From SXTU01 sp964496695 (lineage in GTDB: Bacteria > Verrucomicrobiota > Verrucomicrobiia > Limisphaerales > SXTU01), in NCBI GenBank assembly GCA_964496695.1, contig CAZCBE010000016.1, forward strand, positions 14,746 through 78,745: a stretch of 64,000 nt of DNA, read 5' to 3'. The notes beneath the pieces were generated by a model. It searched no databases. It was not told the origin of the DNA and worked only from the letters and a program-made list of their open reading frames with translations. How positions within the stretch are numbered: position 1 is the stretch's first letter; each line of letters opens with the position of its first letter. A program made the translations under genes and the position numbers. Positions 54,680-63,946 of the stretch are shown piece by piece.

Positions 54680-56038
54680 CTCCTCTTCCTCGTTTTGCTG
54701 GGCACCTCACCAGCCCACGCCGCGGATGTGAGCTATCAGCGCGAGGTCTGGCCCATCTTCAAACGGCACTGCCTTGGTTGCCACACGGAGGGCAAGGCCA
54801 AGGGCGGCCTGCGGCTGGATGACATCGCCGCGCTCAAGAAGGGCGGCAAACACGGCGCGCTGTTCGTCGCGGGCAAGCCGGACAAGAGCCTGCTGATGCA
54901 GCAGGTCACCGGCGACCCGCCCGAGATGCCGGAGAACGAGCCGCCGCTCACGGCGGAAAAGATCAAGATCCTGCGCGACTGGATCGCGCAGGGCGCGAAG
55001 ATTGACGCCGCGCCCAAGGTCGAGCGTCCGCCCGTGGTCATCCCAGCGACCTACGCGTTCGCCCCTTCCGTCACCAGCGTGAGCCTCAGCCCGGACGGCA
55101 AGCTCGCCGCCGTGGCCGTCCGCAGCGAAGTGGTGCTGTTCAACGTGGACGACGATGCGCCGCCCCGCCGGCTCGCGACGGACTTCGACCTCATCACCCA
55201 CGTCGAGTTCAGCCCCGACGGCAAACGCCTCGCCGCCGCCGGTGGTTCGCCGCAGCAGTTCGGCGGCGTGATTTTCTTCGATCCCGCTGATGGCAAACGT
55301 CAGTCGTCGCGCCGCGTGGGCAACGACACGTTGTTCAAGGGCGGCTTCTCACCCGACGGCCAGACCATCGCGCTCGGCGGCTCCGGCGGCGCGATCCATC
55401 TCATCCCGGTGGATGCGAAGGCCGAGGTGAAGGCCATTGACCTGCACAGCGATTGGGTGATGGCCGTGGCCTACACGCCCGATGGCAAGCAGCTCGTCAG
55501 CGGCAGCCGCGACAAAACCACGAAGATCAGCAGTGTGGAGACCCTCAAACTGCTCCGCTCGATTGACCAGTCCGCCGACACCATCAACGCCGTGGCCGCC
55601 GACGCGCTCACGGCGATCTCCGCCGGCAACGCGCGCACGCTGAACGGTTTTGACTTCAAGCTCGCGCTCGCCGGCGTGGAAGTCACCGGCTCCGGCAACG
55701 GCGCACGGCCCGCGAACAACCGCGACCAATACGTCCGCGCCTACGAGACCCAGCCCGAGGCCGTGATGGCGCTCGCCATGAGCGGTGACCGCAAACTCCT
55801 CGCCGTCGCCACCCGCGCCGCCGAGGTGCGCGTCTATCAGGCCGACAACCGCACGCGCAAGGCGAGCATCGCCAAAGCCCCCGCCCCCGTCTTCGCCATC
55901 GCGTTGAACCAGGACGGCTCCCGCCTGCTCCTCGGCAGCAAGAGCGGCGAAGTGCAGGTGTATGAAGTCGCCACGGCCAAGCTGCTCAAGTCGTTGGTCC
56001 CCGTGCCCGTGGCCGCCAGCAAATCAGCGGCCCGATGA
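54674..56038 (+). CDS. exported c-cytochrome/WD40-repeat protein
   Basis: A 454-residue protein. The start is uncertain: GTG 54674 gives MVLLFLVLLGTSPAHAADVSYQREVWPIF; GTG 54656 is an alternative, and the frame upstream is repeat sequence. A planctomycete cytochrome-C domain has haem motif Cys33-Cys36-His37 (HCLGCHTEGKAKGGLRLDD). A WD40-type beta-propeller follows (SPDGKLAAVAVRSEVVLFNVDDD; FSPDGKRLAAAGG; YTPDGKQLVSGSRDKTTKISS; NQDGSRLLLGSKSGEVQVYE). Proteins of this kind often occur beside DUF1549/1553 genes. It probably sits in the periplasm; the role of the propeller is unknown. Confidence 0.88.
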   Translation: MVLLFLVLLGTSPAHAADVSYQREVWPIFKRHCLGCHTEGKAKGGLRLDDIAALKKGGKHGALFVAGKPDKSLLMQQVTGDPPEMPENEPPLTAEKIKILRDWIAQGAKIDAAPKVERPPVVIPATYAFAPSVTSVSLSPDGKLAAVAVRSEVVLFNVDDDAPPRRLATDFDLITHVEFSPDGKRLAAAGGSPQQFGGVIFFDPADGKRQSSRRVGNDTLFKGGFSPDGQTIALGGSGGAIHLIPVDAKAEVKAIDLHSDWVMAVAYTPDGKQLVSGSRDKTTKISSVETLKLLRSIDQSADTINAVAADALTAISAGNARTLNGFDFKLALAGVEVTGSGNGARPANNRDQYVRAYETQPEAVMALAMSGDRKLLAVATRAAEVRVYQADNRTRKASIAKAPAPVFAIALNQDGSRLLLGSKSGEVQVYEVATAKLLKSLVPVPVAASKSAAR

Positions 56039-56041
56039 CCA

Positions 56042-56418
56042 CGTGGCGGCAGGCGTCCCGCCTGCCGTAGAGCCGGGCGTCCCGCCCGGCGGACTGGTCG
56101 CGCGAAGTTTAGACGGCCTCAAAATGGCCCGTCGCGCCACTCCCCTGGAGCGCGGCGTTCACGCCGCAGAGAGGTGGAGGGGAAAAAGTGCGTTCGAACC
56201 ATCTGCTACCTGCTCCCGTTTCTGCGGCCTGAAGGCCGCGCTCCTTCGCGTCGGCCCTCACCTGCTTCGGAATTCTAGTTCGAGCGGAAGTTGCTGCGGC
56301 TGGTCTCCGCGACACAGCCGCGCTCCGGAACCATCGTCTCCGATCTCGGACCTTCGTCGCCCAGGTCCGGGTGGCGAGACGCCCGCCCTCTACGGCAGGC
56401 GGGACGCCTGCCGCCACA
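56042..56418. repeat. gene-free stretch bounded by an inverted repeat pair
   Basis: 56042-56093 (GTGGCGGCAGGCGTCCCGCC... then GCCGGGCGTCCCGCCCGGC) and its inverted copy 56368-56418 bracket the stretch. They are the same pair as at 8483/8765. Inside are GCGGCGTTCACGCCGC (56150-56165) and GCGGCCTGAAGGCCGC (56223-56238), which resemble the palindromes at 42190-42310. No gene was seen up to 56483. Confidence 0.8.
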
Positions 56419-56483
56419 GGTTGCATGAAGGCGGACCCCGTGCGGCCAGTCTGAACCCCGCTGTGCCGACCCACACAACTGCT

Positions 56484-57671
56484 ATGCCCTTGCTCCGACT
56501 CCTGAACCGTCCTGCCCTCCTCGTCAGCCTGACCCTCTTCGCCACTGCCTTCGCCACCCGCGCGGCGGACGCCCCGGCGCTGGCGAACGTCAAAAACAAA
56601 GCGGACCTCGACACCGCCATCGCCGCCACTAAGGATCCGGCGGCCAAGCGCGCCCTCCAGGCCCACGCCAGCGCCATCCTCGCCGCCGCCGCGAAGAAGC
56701 CGCATGTGGATCATGTCATCGCCACGCTCGACAAGGCCCCGGGCACCTATACCAAGACCAACACCACGCCAGCGGCGCTCAAGCAGGCGCTCGGCGGTGA
56801 CGTCGCGCTCTTCGACACCGTGACCACGGTGAACCTCGCCAGCTCCACGCTGGGCATCAAGGCCAAGCGAGAGACCGACCCGTTTGATCAGGCGTTCTAC
56901 GAGCATCTCGGCAGCATCCCCGACGTCGCGCTCCTGAGCATTCTGCACACCACCGCCGAGAACGCCTGGCTCGCCCATGTCGCGAATCTCAAGGGCCTTA
57001 CCAACCTCTCCATCGTCAACCAGTCGAAGCTCAACGACACCGGCGCAGCGCATCTCGCCGGGCTCACCCAGCTCGAGCGCTTCGCCTACGTCGGCACGTC
57101 GCTGACCGGCAAGCCCTTCAAGGACTTCAAGGGCTGGACGAAGCTCAAGAGTTCCAGCTTTCGCGGCAGCCAGATTGATGACGAGGGCCTGATGTATCTC
57201 TGCGACAACTTCTCCGGCTATGAGAGCCTCAGCCTCGCCCACGCGAAGTTCACCGACGCGGGCGCGGTGCATCTCGCCAAGCTGAAGCAGCTCAAGGGCC
57301 TCGAGCTCGGCTCCACCAAGGCCACGTCGGCGGCGCTGCGGAACCTGCTCGGCCTGCCGCTCGAATACTTCCAGCTCGGCGAGGGCGTGGATCTGCCGGA
57401 CGGCATCGGCATCATCAAGGACTTCAAATCGCTCAAGCGCCTGACGCTGACCAACTGCAAGAAGATGACGGACGCGGAACTGCAGGTCGTCGCCGGGATG
57501 AAGCAACTGGAACATCTGGAACTGGGCAGCCTGCCGCTGACCCCGGAGCGCGTGCCGGTGCTGAAGAGCTTCGCCTTCCTCAAGTCCATGCGCCTCGTCC
57601 CGCCCTATCCGCCGGAACTGCAAACAAGCATCAAGGCGGTGCTGCCGAACGTGGCGATCAAGTTTGAGTGA
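56484..57671 (+). CDS. exported leucine-rich repeat protein
   Basis: A 395-residue protein from ATG 56484 with a signal peptide (PALLVSLTLFATAFATRAAD). A helical Ala-rich section (about residues 30-100) precedes LRR units of the F-box/RNI type (LKGLTNLSIVNQSKLNDTGAAHLAGLTQLERFAYVG; FSGYESLSLAHAKFTDAGAVHLAKLKQLKGLELGS; FKSLKRLTLTNCKKMTDAELQVVAGMKQLEHLELGS). It is last in the run of exported proteins from 45945. A ligand-binding or scaffold role is inferred. Confidence 0.87.
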   Translation: MPLLRLLNRPALLVSLTLFATAFATRAADAPALANVKNKADLDTAIAATKDPAAKRALQAHASAILAAAAKKPHVDHVIATLDKAPGTYTKTNTTPAALKQALGGDVALFDTVTTVNLASSTLGIKAKRETDPFDQAFYEHLGSIPDVALLSILHTTAENAWLAHVANLKGLTNLSIVNQSKLNDTGAAHLAGLTQLERFAYVGTSLTGKPFKDFKGWTKLKSSSFRGSQIDDEGLMYLCDNFSGYESLSLAHAKFTDAGAVHLAKLKQLKGLELGSTKATSAALRNLLGLPLEYFQLGEGVDLPDGIGIIKDFKSLKRLTLTNCKKMTDAELQVVAGMKQLEHLELGSLPLTPERVPVLKSFAFLKSMRLVPPYPPELQTSIKAVLPNVAIKFE

Positions 57672-57676
57672 GCAGG

Positions 57677-57826
57677 CGGGCGTAGCGCAGGCCTCTGGCC
57701 TGCCGTGCCGCCGGCGTCCTCGCCGGCCTTTTTTGGCAAACGCAGCACCGTCGCCATTCGAGCGCGCGGGCCGGCGGGGACGCCGGCGATACGGCAAGCC
57801 GGAGGCTTGCGCTACGGGCGTTCGAG
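57677..57826. repeat. inverted repeat GCGTAGCGCA...TGCGCTACG between convergent genes
   Basis: GCGTAGCGCAGGCCTCTGGCC...GCCGGCGTCCTCGCCGGCC on one side and GGCCGGCGGGGACGCCGGCG...CCGGAGGCTTGCGCTACG on the other. A related single unit is at 63683-63732. The stop codon of the esterase gene (57812-57814) lies within it. Confidence 0.82.
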
Positions 57827-58774
57827 CTGCTGCTTCAGGAACTCAAACGCCTTGCGGTGGGCTTCATCAATCGCTGCGCGGTCGCCACCATTGAGACCAT
57901 GCTCACCGTTGGCGATCTCATGAAACTGAAACGGGACGCCGTGCTTTTGAAACTCACGCGCCATCCTCTGTGACTGCTCAAAGGGCACGTCCGTGTCCGC
58001 CGTGCCGTGGATCATGACCGCTGGCGGATAATCGGCGCGGACATGCTTCACCGGCATGAAGGGGAAGAACTTCTCGGGCTCGCGGTGCGGGTCCCAAGTC
58101 GAGACGGACTTGGGCCAGGTGCCGGTCTGGCGGCAGTAGTTGTAGAACATGCCGCCATCGCCCTTCCGGTCGCGCGAGTCGGCGACAGGCGGACCGCTCA
58201 CCTGCGGCCAAGCCTCCTCGGCGGTGAACTTTTTTTGGTTGTGGCGCGCGTGCGGGCTGGGCGTGGAATACCAGTCGCCGACCAGATCTCCGTAACCCCA
58301 GAATGCGAGCAGCACGCGCGGCCGGGGCTGCACGCGATGGCCGGTGACAAGGGTCAGATAACCGCCCGCCGAACCGCCCGTCACTGCGATACGATTCGGA
58401 TCAATGTGAAACCGCGCCGGTCCTTCGCGGCGCAGCCACTTGAAGGCGTCCTCCACGTCCTCGATGATGAGCGGCAGCTTGGTTTCCGGCGCAAGGCGGT
58501 AGTCGAAAGAGACGAGCACGTAGCCGTTGGTGGCCGCGAAGTTTCGCACCGGGGTGCTCAGGCCTTCACGATGCCCGTTGATGAGCGCGCCACCATGCAG
58601 CCAGACCACCACCGGCCGCACCTTCTCGTCGCCATACGCGAAGACATCCGCCTTAATGCCCAGCGCGCCCGCCTGTTTGTAAACGACGGTTTGCCGGGCG
58701 AGGGGTTCATCCGCAGCGCGCACGGACAGGAGGCTGGCGGCGAAGAGGAGCGTGAGAAAGCACGGAGTTTTCAT
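57812..58774 (-). CDS. exported alpha/beta hydrolase (esterase, HSL-like)
   Basis: A 320-residue enzyme from ATG 58774, with a signal peptide (TPCFLTLLFAASLLSVRAADE). The oxyanion motif is HGGALINGH, the nucleophile Ser is in VTGGSAGGYL, and acid Asp is in HGTADTDVPFEQS with His in NGEHGLNGGDR. This is a complete catalytic triad of the hormone-sensitive-lipase-like/acetylxylan-esterase group. The substrate is unknown, though carbohydrate esters are plausible for an exported member. It lies downstream of the DUF1549-DUF1501 pair, separated by a hairpin. Confidence 0.9.
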   Translation of the reverse strand: MKTPCFLTLLFAASLLSVRAADEPLARQTVVYKQAGALGIKADVFAYGDEKVRPVVVWLHGGALINGHREGLSTPVRNFAATNGYVLVSFDYRLAPETKLPLIIEDVEDAFKWLRREGPARFHIDPNRIAVTGGSAGGYLTLVTGHRVQPRPRVLLAFWGYGDLVGDWYSTPSPHARHNQKKFTAEEAWPQVSGPPVADSRDRKGDGGMFYNYCRQTGTWPKSVSTWDPHREPEKFFPFMPVKHVRADYPPAVMIHGTADTDVPFEQSQRMAREFQKHGVPFQFHEIANGEHGLNGGDRAAIDEAHRKAFEFLKQQLERP

Positions 58775-58784
58775 GCGGAGAGTG

Positions 58785-58860
58785 CCCGCGAAACACGCGA
58801 AACATGCGAAAGGGAAAAACAAAAGCCCGCCATTTCCCGGCCTTTCGCGTGTTTGGCGGG
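58785..58860. repeat. word-built inverted repeat, CGCGAAACA words
   Basis: The left arm 58785-58814 (CCCGCGAAACACGCGAAACA...) has three words. The right arm 58841-58860 (CCTTTCGCGTGTTTGGCGGG) matches about 20 of them. It is the spacer between the DUF1501 gene and the esterase gene. Confidence 0.8.
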
Positions 58861-58874
58861 CAACAACGAAAGCA

Positions 58875-60302
58875 TCAGGCAAGAATCTCCGTGAGGACGC
58901 GCCCATGCACGTCCGTGAGCCGCATGTCGCGGCCGCCGAAGCGGAAGGTGAGGCGTTCGTGGTTCAGGCCGAGCTGGTGCAGCAGCGTGGCGTGCAGGTC
59001 GTGGATCATCACGCGGTTCTCAACCGCGCTCATGCCCATCTCGTCCGTGGTGCCGTAGGTCATCCCGCCGCGCACGCCGCCGCCGGCCATGAAGATCGTG
59101 TAGCCGCTGACGTGGTGGTCGCGGCCGTCGGTGCCGGAGGAGTGCGGGGTGCGGCCCATCTCGCCGGCCCAGAGGATGAGCGTGTCGTCGAGCAGGCCGC
59201 GCGCCTTCAGATCCTTGATGAGCGCGGCGACGGGCTGGTCGGTGATGCGGGCGTTCTCCTCGTGGCGCTTGCGCAGTTCGCCGTGCTGGTCCCACGGCGC
59301 GTTGTTGTTGTGCGTGAGCGGGCAGGTGACTTCGATAAAGCGCACGCCGGCCTCGACCATGCGCCGCGCCCGCAGGCACTGGAGCGAGTAGAACCGGTCG
59401 AAGTCATTCGGGCGGTCCACGCCGTAAAGCTTGAGCGTCGCGGCGCTTTCCCCGCTCACGTCGCAGAGCGAGGGCACGAGCGACTGCATCTGCGCGGCGG
59501 TCTCGTAGTTCTTGATGGCGGACTCGATGGCGTCCGAGCCGCCGAGGGCCTTGGCGGTGGCGGAGTCCTGGTCGCGGAGGAAGTCCAGCTTCGCGCGCTG
59601 CAGGGCGGCGGCGTCCGCGGGCACGATGTTGTCCACCGGCGTGCCCTTGGCGCGCACAGTCGTGGCCTGATGCGTCGCGGGGAGAAATGAGCTGGCGAAG
59701 TTCTGGGAGCCGCCGTTGGGCACCCAGTCATTGTTGAGCAGCACGTAGCCGGGGAGCTGCTCGTTTTCCGTGCCGAGGCCATAGGAGACCCACGAGCCGA
59801 GGCTCGGGGCCGCGCCGATGCTGCGGCCCGTGTGCAGCAGGAGGTTCTGCGCGCCGTGCAGCGGGGTTTCGCCGACCATCGAGCGCACCACGCAAAGTTC
59901 ATCCGCCGCGCTCGCGATGTGCGGCAGCAGATCGCTCACCCACAGGCCGGACTGCCCGCGCTGCTTGAACTCCCACTGGTGCTTCAGCCACTTGCGGCTC
60001 GGGTTGATGCTCTGCGAAAGCTCGTCCGCCCGCCACTGCGCGGACTGGCCGGTGCGCTTGGTCAGCTCGGGCTTGGGGTCGAAGGTGTCCACATGCGAGA
60101 CGCCGCCGTCCATGAAGAGGAAGATGACGTGCTTGGCGCGCGCGGCGAAGTGCGAGAGCGGGCGGCGGGCCTCGGCGCTGGCGAGGCGGTTCGCCAAGCC
60201 GGCGAAGGCGAGCCAGCCGAAGCCCAGGCTGGATTGCTGGAGGAAGCTTCGGCGGGTGGCGACGGGAGAAAGGCGGCCCGGGCAGAGCAGGTTGCGCGTC
60301 AC
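58875..60302 (-). CDS. DUF1501 family exported protein
   Basis: A 475-residue protein from GTG 60302; the frame upstream translates two CTCTCCC repeats and is not used. Tat-like signal TRRSFLQQSSLGFGWLAFAGLA. DUF1501 blocks: KHVIFLFMDGGVSHVDTFDPKPEL, LPHIASAADELCVVRSMVGETPLHGAQNLL, GSWVSYGLGTENEQLPGYVLLNN, APWDQHGELRKRHEENARIT, LILWAGEMGRTPHSSGTDGRDHHVSGYTIFMAGGGVRGG and DLHATLLHQLGLNHERLTFRFGGRDMRLTDVHG. It shares its closest features with the truncated gene at 1-586. It follows the DUF1549/1553 gene at 60517-63555, as is usual for this pair. Confidence 0.92.
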   Translation of the reverse strand: MTRNLLCPGRLSPVATRRSFLQQSSLGFGWLAFAGLANRLASAEARRPLSHFAARAKHVIFLFMDGGVSHVDTFDPKPELTKRTGQSAQWRADELSQSINPSRKWLKHQWEFKQRGQSGLWVSDLLPHIASAADELCVVRSMVGETPLHGAQNLLLHTGRSIGAAPSLGSWVSYGLGTENEQLPGYVLLNNDWVPNGGSQNFASSFLPATHQATTVRAKGTPVDNIVPADAAALQRAKLDFLRDQDSATAKALGGSDAIESAIKNYETAAQMQSLVPSLCDVSGESAATLKLYGVDRPNDFDRFYSLQCLRARRMVEAGVRFIEVTCPLTHNNNAPWDQHGELRKRHEENARITDQPVAALIKDLKARGLLDDTLILWAGEMGRTPHSSGTDGRDHHVSGYTIFMAGGGVRGGMTYGTTDEMGMSAVENRVMIHDLHATLLHQLGLNHERLTFRFGGRDMRLTDVHGRVLTEILA

Positions 60303-60338
60303 GGCTACGGGTAACGTGGTGGTGCGTTCGCTGCCGCT

Positions 60339-60474
60339 CTCCCTCACCCCGGCCCTCTCCCGCTGGGAGAGGGAGGGCGTTCGACCGCTGGTCGAACATC
60401 CGGATGGCTCCTGTTCTCCGTGCGCGGCCGAGGATTCTCCCTCTCCCAGCGGGAGAGGGCCGGGGTGAGGGAGG
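60339..60474. repeat. two CTCTCCC-GGGAGAG elements between paired genes
   Basis: Copies at 60339-60375 and 60436-60474, in opposite orientation, separate the DUF1549/1553 gene from its DUF1501 partner. In related operons these two genes usually lie close together, so the elements look inserted. Confidence 0.85.
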
Positions 60475-60516
60475 GTCGTCCTTTGGACAACGGCAGCCGT
60501 GCTAGCACGGGATGTC

Positions 60517-63500
60517 TTAGTGGACATAGATGAACTCCTTCACGTTGAACAGCGCGTGGGCCACGTCCTGCCAGACCGGCGCGCAGGCCATCAGCACGCC
60601 GGGTGCGACGCCGTGCAACTCGGCCGAACGGCCCGCCAGCTTCACGAGCCGGGACAATTCTTCCGCGCGCGGTGGCCGGCCCAGCGCGGTGGTGAACATC
60701 GCTTTCGCGCGAACTTCCGGCGTTGCCGCGCCGTCCTTCAGCGCGCGGTCGCCCCAGTGCTTCGCCATCGCGAGGACGAATGGGTCGTTGAGCAGCGCGA
60801 GCGCCTGGTCGGGGACGTTGGTCACGTCGCGCTTGCCGGTGGTGAGCTTGGGAATCGGCTGGTTAAAGAGCGCGAGGAACTTGGGCGGCTCCATCATGGT
60901 CATCTTCAAGTAGAGGCTGCGGCGACCCAACCCATCCAGCGGCCCGCTGAAGAGGCGTTTCGCCGCATCCTGCGCCGTGCGATATGGGTCAATCGGCTCG
61001 CCGCCGAGTTTGGCATCCAGCCGGCCGGACACCGCGAGCATCGCATCGCGGACCGACTCGGCATCGAGGCGTTGCTGCGGCAGGTGGTGCCAGAGGCGGT
61101 TCTCGGCGTCCTTGGTGCGCGCGGCTTCACTGGTCGTGCCGGCCTGCCGCCACGTCGCGGACGTGACCATCAGTTTCACCAGTTTCTTCAGCGACCAACC
61201 GTCGGCCACGAAACGGGCCGCGAGGTAATCGAGCAACTCGGGATGCACCGGCTTCTCGCCCAGATGGCCAAAGTCATCCGGTGTGCGGACGAGGCCTTCG
61301 CCGAAGAGGTGCAGCCACACGCGGTTGACGAAGACGCGCGCGGTCAGGGGATTTGCTTCACTGGCGATGCTGCGCGCGAGTTCGAGCCGGCCGCTGGAAT
61401 CGAGCACCTCCCGCGTGGCCGCGCCGCCGAGGAGGCGGATGTTGCCGCGCGGCACTTCGTCGGCGAAATCCGTGTAGGAGCCGCGCACGTTGAGGCGTTC
61501 GTTGCGGCCCTCGTTCCAGTCGTCGGTCGAGCCGATGGTGCGGTCGGGCTGGAGACGCTTCTCAGTCGTGCGGTAGGCGGCCACGAGCGGGGCAAGGGTG
61601 GTGTTGGTGGCTTCGTTCGGCAGCCACTTTGCGGCGAGCGCTTCGTTGAGCAGGCGCACATCCTCGCTGTCGCAGCGATCTTCCGCCCAGCGGGTGACCG
61701 CGCCCAGCAACGCATCTGTGAAGCGGGCGGCGAGCTGTTCCTTGGACTCCGGCGTGCTGTCACCGACAAAGAGCGAGGCGAACCGCCCTAGTTCGTCCTG
61801 CGGCGGCTTGCCGGCGGCGTGCTGATAGACGCGCGTGATGCCGAGCCAGGAACGTTCGTCCGCCACGTCGCTTTCCTTCAGTCCACCGTAAGCGGTGCGC
61901 GGGGGGAAGTAGTTGTTCAGCGCCTTCGTCACGAGCTCGATATAGACGCGACGCTGGGTATTGGTGTCCCGGCTGCCCGCGAGCCGGTCGAAGTTGCCGG
62001 CGGTCAGCGTGAGCCACGCAGGCTGGGGCTGATTCAGGAAGGCGAGGCGCTCGGAGTGAAAGCACTGGTCCACGATGAAGGCCCGGGCGGCGTGCTTGCC
62101 GGCCGCGTAACCAGCGGAGAACGTATCCGCCGAGCCGGGCGCGAAGAGCGGGCTGCGCACCGCGCCCGCGAGGCGCATGGACCACGCGTGTGACCACCGG
62201 CCGGCCGGCAGCAGTTGCCCGAGCGCGTCGCCACCCTCGTCGGTCACGACCGGCTCCCCATCGCGGACAAGGCCGTGCTTCATGCCGAAGCCATCCCAAC
62301 GCCAGCCGCCTTGGCCGTCCGCGCGGGTGAAGTCGGCGAGCAGCTTCAGGTTCGTCTGGTTCGCGGCGACGCGCTTCGCGCGCTCGCGTTGGAAGTCTTC
62401 GCGCAACTTGGGCCAGGCGGCGGCGAGGGCGGTGGCGTTCGTTGACCGGAGCAGCGTTTGCCGCCAGAGCGCGGCGAGCGAATCCGGGAAAGCGGGCGCG
62501 GCCTTCTCATCGGCCGGCAGGGCAGCGAGCTTGGCGAGGATTGACTCGCGCGAGCCCAGCCAGAGTTTCGCCAGTTCGGTGCGGAGGGCCTGCTTGTGCT
62601 GACGCAGCTCGGTGATGACCGACTCGTTCGGGTCCACCGCATCGGCGCAGCGCACGCCCCAGCGCGTGCTCATGAAGATGCCGGCGAGCGCGTAGTAGTC
62701 GCGCTGGAAAACCGCGTCGAGCTTGTGGTCGTGGCATTGGGCGCAGGCGACGGTAGTGCCGAGAAAGCCCTTGCTGACCGTATCAATGATGTTGGCGATG
62801 GCCTCCTGCGTGACGCCGTCGGCAAAAGCGTTGTCACCGTGCCTCCGCTCGCCCATGCGCATGGCCATCGGGCCGAGGATGGCTTCATTCAAACCGCTGG
62901 CCGGGTCCACGCGCGGTGGCAGGAGGTCGCCCGCAAGCTGCTCGAGAATGAGCTGCTGAAATGGCAGGTCGGCGTTGAACGCGCGCACCAGGTAGTCGCG
63001 ATACCGCCAGGCGTGCTTCGCGGGCGCGTCCCACTCGTAGCCGTGGGTGTCCGTGTAATGCACCACATCCATCCAGTGCCGCGCCCAGCGCTCGCCGAAG
63101 TGCGGGGAGGCGAGGAGGGTGTCCACGAGGCGCTCATAGGCTGCGTTCTCACCTTCTCGCCTGCCCGCTTTCTCACCTGCCTTCGCCGGAGCAGGTGGGA
63201 AAGTGGGAGAGTGAGAAAGTGAGCTGGCGTGAACGAACGCTTCGACATCCTCCGGCCTCGGTGGCAGGCCCGTGAGGGCGAAGCTCAGGCGGCGGGCCAG
63301 GGTGCGGGCGTCGGCTTCCGGGGCGGGCGGGAGCGAAGCCTTTTCGAGTCCGGCGAGGATGAACCGGTCGAGGTCTGTGCGGCACCAGGCGGGCTGCTTC
63401 ACGACCGGTGGACTCGCTGGCTTGACGGGCTGGAGACTCCACCAGGTCAGGCGCTTCTGAAACACGGCTTCCGGCACGCCGTCAGCCGCCAGTGCGCGCG

Positions 63501-63555
63501 AACCCGCCAGCACCAGGGCGGCGAGGAGCAGGAGGATGGGCGCGGTGGGTTTCAA
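60517..63555 (-). CDS. DUF1549/DUF1553 planctomycete-type cytochrome
   Basis: A 1012-residue exported protein with a signal peptide (PILLLLAALVLAGSRALAADG). DUF1549 (from about residue 58: CRTDLDRFILAGLEKASLPPAPEADARTLARRLSFALTGLPP) has haem motif Cys271-Cys274-His275 (CAQCHDHKLDA). A middle region of about 400 residues follows, including a concanavalin-like part, then DUF1553 (about 730-990: ARVFVNRVWLHLFGEGLVRTPDDFGHLGEKPVHPELLDYLA; LPQQRLDAESVRDAMLAVSGRLD). The N-terminal cytochrome-C domain usually found in longer relatives is absent. Residues about 111-136 are a hairpin-derived insertion. It pairs with the DUF1501 gene downstream. Confidence 0.92.
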   Translation of the reverse strand: MKPTAPILLLLAALVLAGSRALAADGVPEAVFQKRLTWWSLQPVKPASPPVVKQPAWCRTDLDRFILAGLEKASLPPAPEADARTLARRLSFALTGLPPRPEDVEAFVHASSLSHSPTFPPAPAKAGEKAGRREGENAAYERLVDTLLASPHFGERWARHWMDVVHYTDTHGYEWDAPAKHAWRYRDYLVRAFNADLPFQQLILEQLAGDLLPPRVDPASGLNEAILGPMAMRMGERRHGDNAFADGVTQEAIANIIDTVSKGFLGTTVACAQCHDHKLDAVFQRDYYALAGIFMSTRWGVRCADAVDPNESVITELRQHKQALRTELAKLWLGSRESILAKLAALPADEKAAPAFPDSLAALWRQTLLRSTNATALAAAWPKLREDFQRERAKRVAANQTNLKLLADFTRADGQGGWRWDGFGMKHGLVRDGEPVVTDEGGDALGQLLPAGRWSHAWSMRLAGAVRSPLFAPGSADTFSAGYAAGKHAARAFIVDQCFHSERLAFLNQPQPAWLTLTAGNFDRLAGSRDTNTQRRVYIELVTKALNNYFPPRTAYGGLKESDVADERSWLGITRVYQHAAGKPPQDELGRFASLFVGDSTPESKEQLAARFTDALLGAVTRWAEDRCDSEDVRLLNEALAAKWLPNEATNTTLAPLVAAYRTTEKRLQPDRTIGSTDDWNEGRNERLNVRGSYTDFADEVPRGNIRLLGGAATREVLDSSGRLELARSIASEANPLTARVFVNRVWLHLFGEGLVRTPDDFGHLGEKPVHPELLDYLAARFVADGWSLKKLVKLMVTSATWRQAGTTSEAARTKDAENRLWHHLPQQRLDAESVRDAMLAVSGRLDAKLGGEPIDPYRTAQDAAKRLFSGPLDGLGRRSLYLKMTMMEPPKFLALFNQPIPKLTTGKRDVTNVPDQALALLNDPFVLAMAKHWGDRALKDGAATPEVRAKAMFTTALGRPPRAEELSRLVKLAGRSAELHGVAPGVLMACAPVWQDVAHALFNVKEFIYVH
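63148..63223. repeat. word-built inverted repeat inside the DUF1549 gene, CTCACCTTCTCGCC words
   Basis: The left arm 63148-63180 (CTCACCTTCTCGCCTGCCC...) and right arm 63191-63223 pair over 33 nt with about seven mismatches; the spacer is 10 nt. No stop codon is created; it encodes a Ser/His/Pro/Ala/Lys/Glu-rich linker. Confidence 0.82.
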
Positions 63556-63946
63556 GGCGGTGAACCGGTGACTATGGTCTGATACTATGCTGCAACCGAC
63601 CGCACCAGATGCCGGGGTGAGGCGGAGCCGGTGTGTTGGACGAGACCGGCCCCGGTTTCATTGCGGTGCGAGGGGAAAAGCACGTAGCGCAAGCCTCCGG
63701 CTTGCCGTATCGCCGGCGTCCGCGCCGGCCTTTGGCTCGAACTCCGAAGTAGCGGCGGCGCAGCCGCCAGGTAGCACAGGCTACCAGCCTGTGCCGAGCG
63801 GCTACCAGCCGCTCGGAATGACGACGGCGTGCGCACTGGTTTGGAGCCTCAAGTAGATGCGGGCCCCTTCGCCGTTCCGTCCGGCCAGTGGCCGGACGGC
63901 ACAGGCTGGTAGCCTGTGCCACCCATTCTGACTTCGGAGTTCGGGT
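63556..63946. repeat. gene-free stretch with dispersed repeats
   Basis: 63683-63732 is a CGTAGCGCAAGCCTCC...GCCGGCGTCCGCGCCGGCC unit like 57677-57826. 63772-63818 has the palindromes GGCTACCAGCC and GAGCGGCTACCAGCCGCTC. 63882-63920 has GTCCGGCCAGTGGCCGGAC and CACAGGCTGGTAGCCTGTG, the latter an inverted partner of 63777-63795. No gene was seen. Confidence 0.7.
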
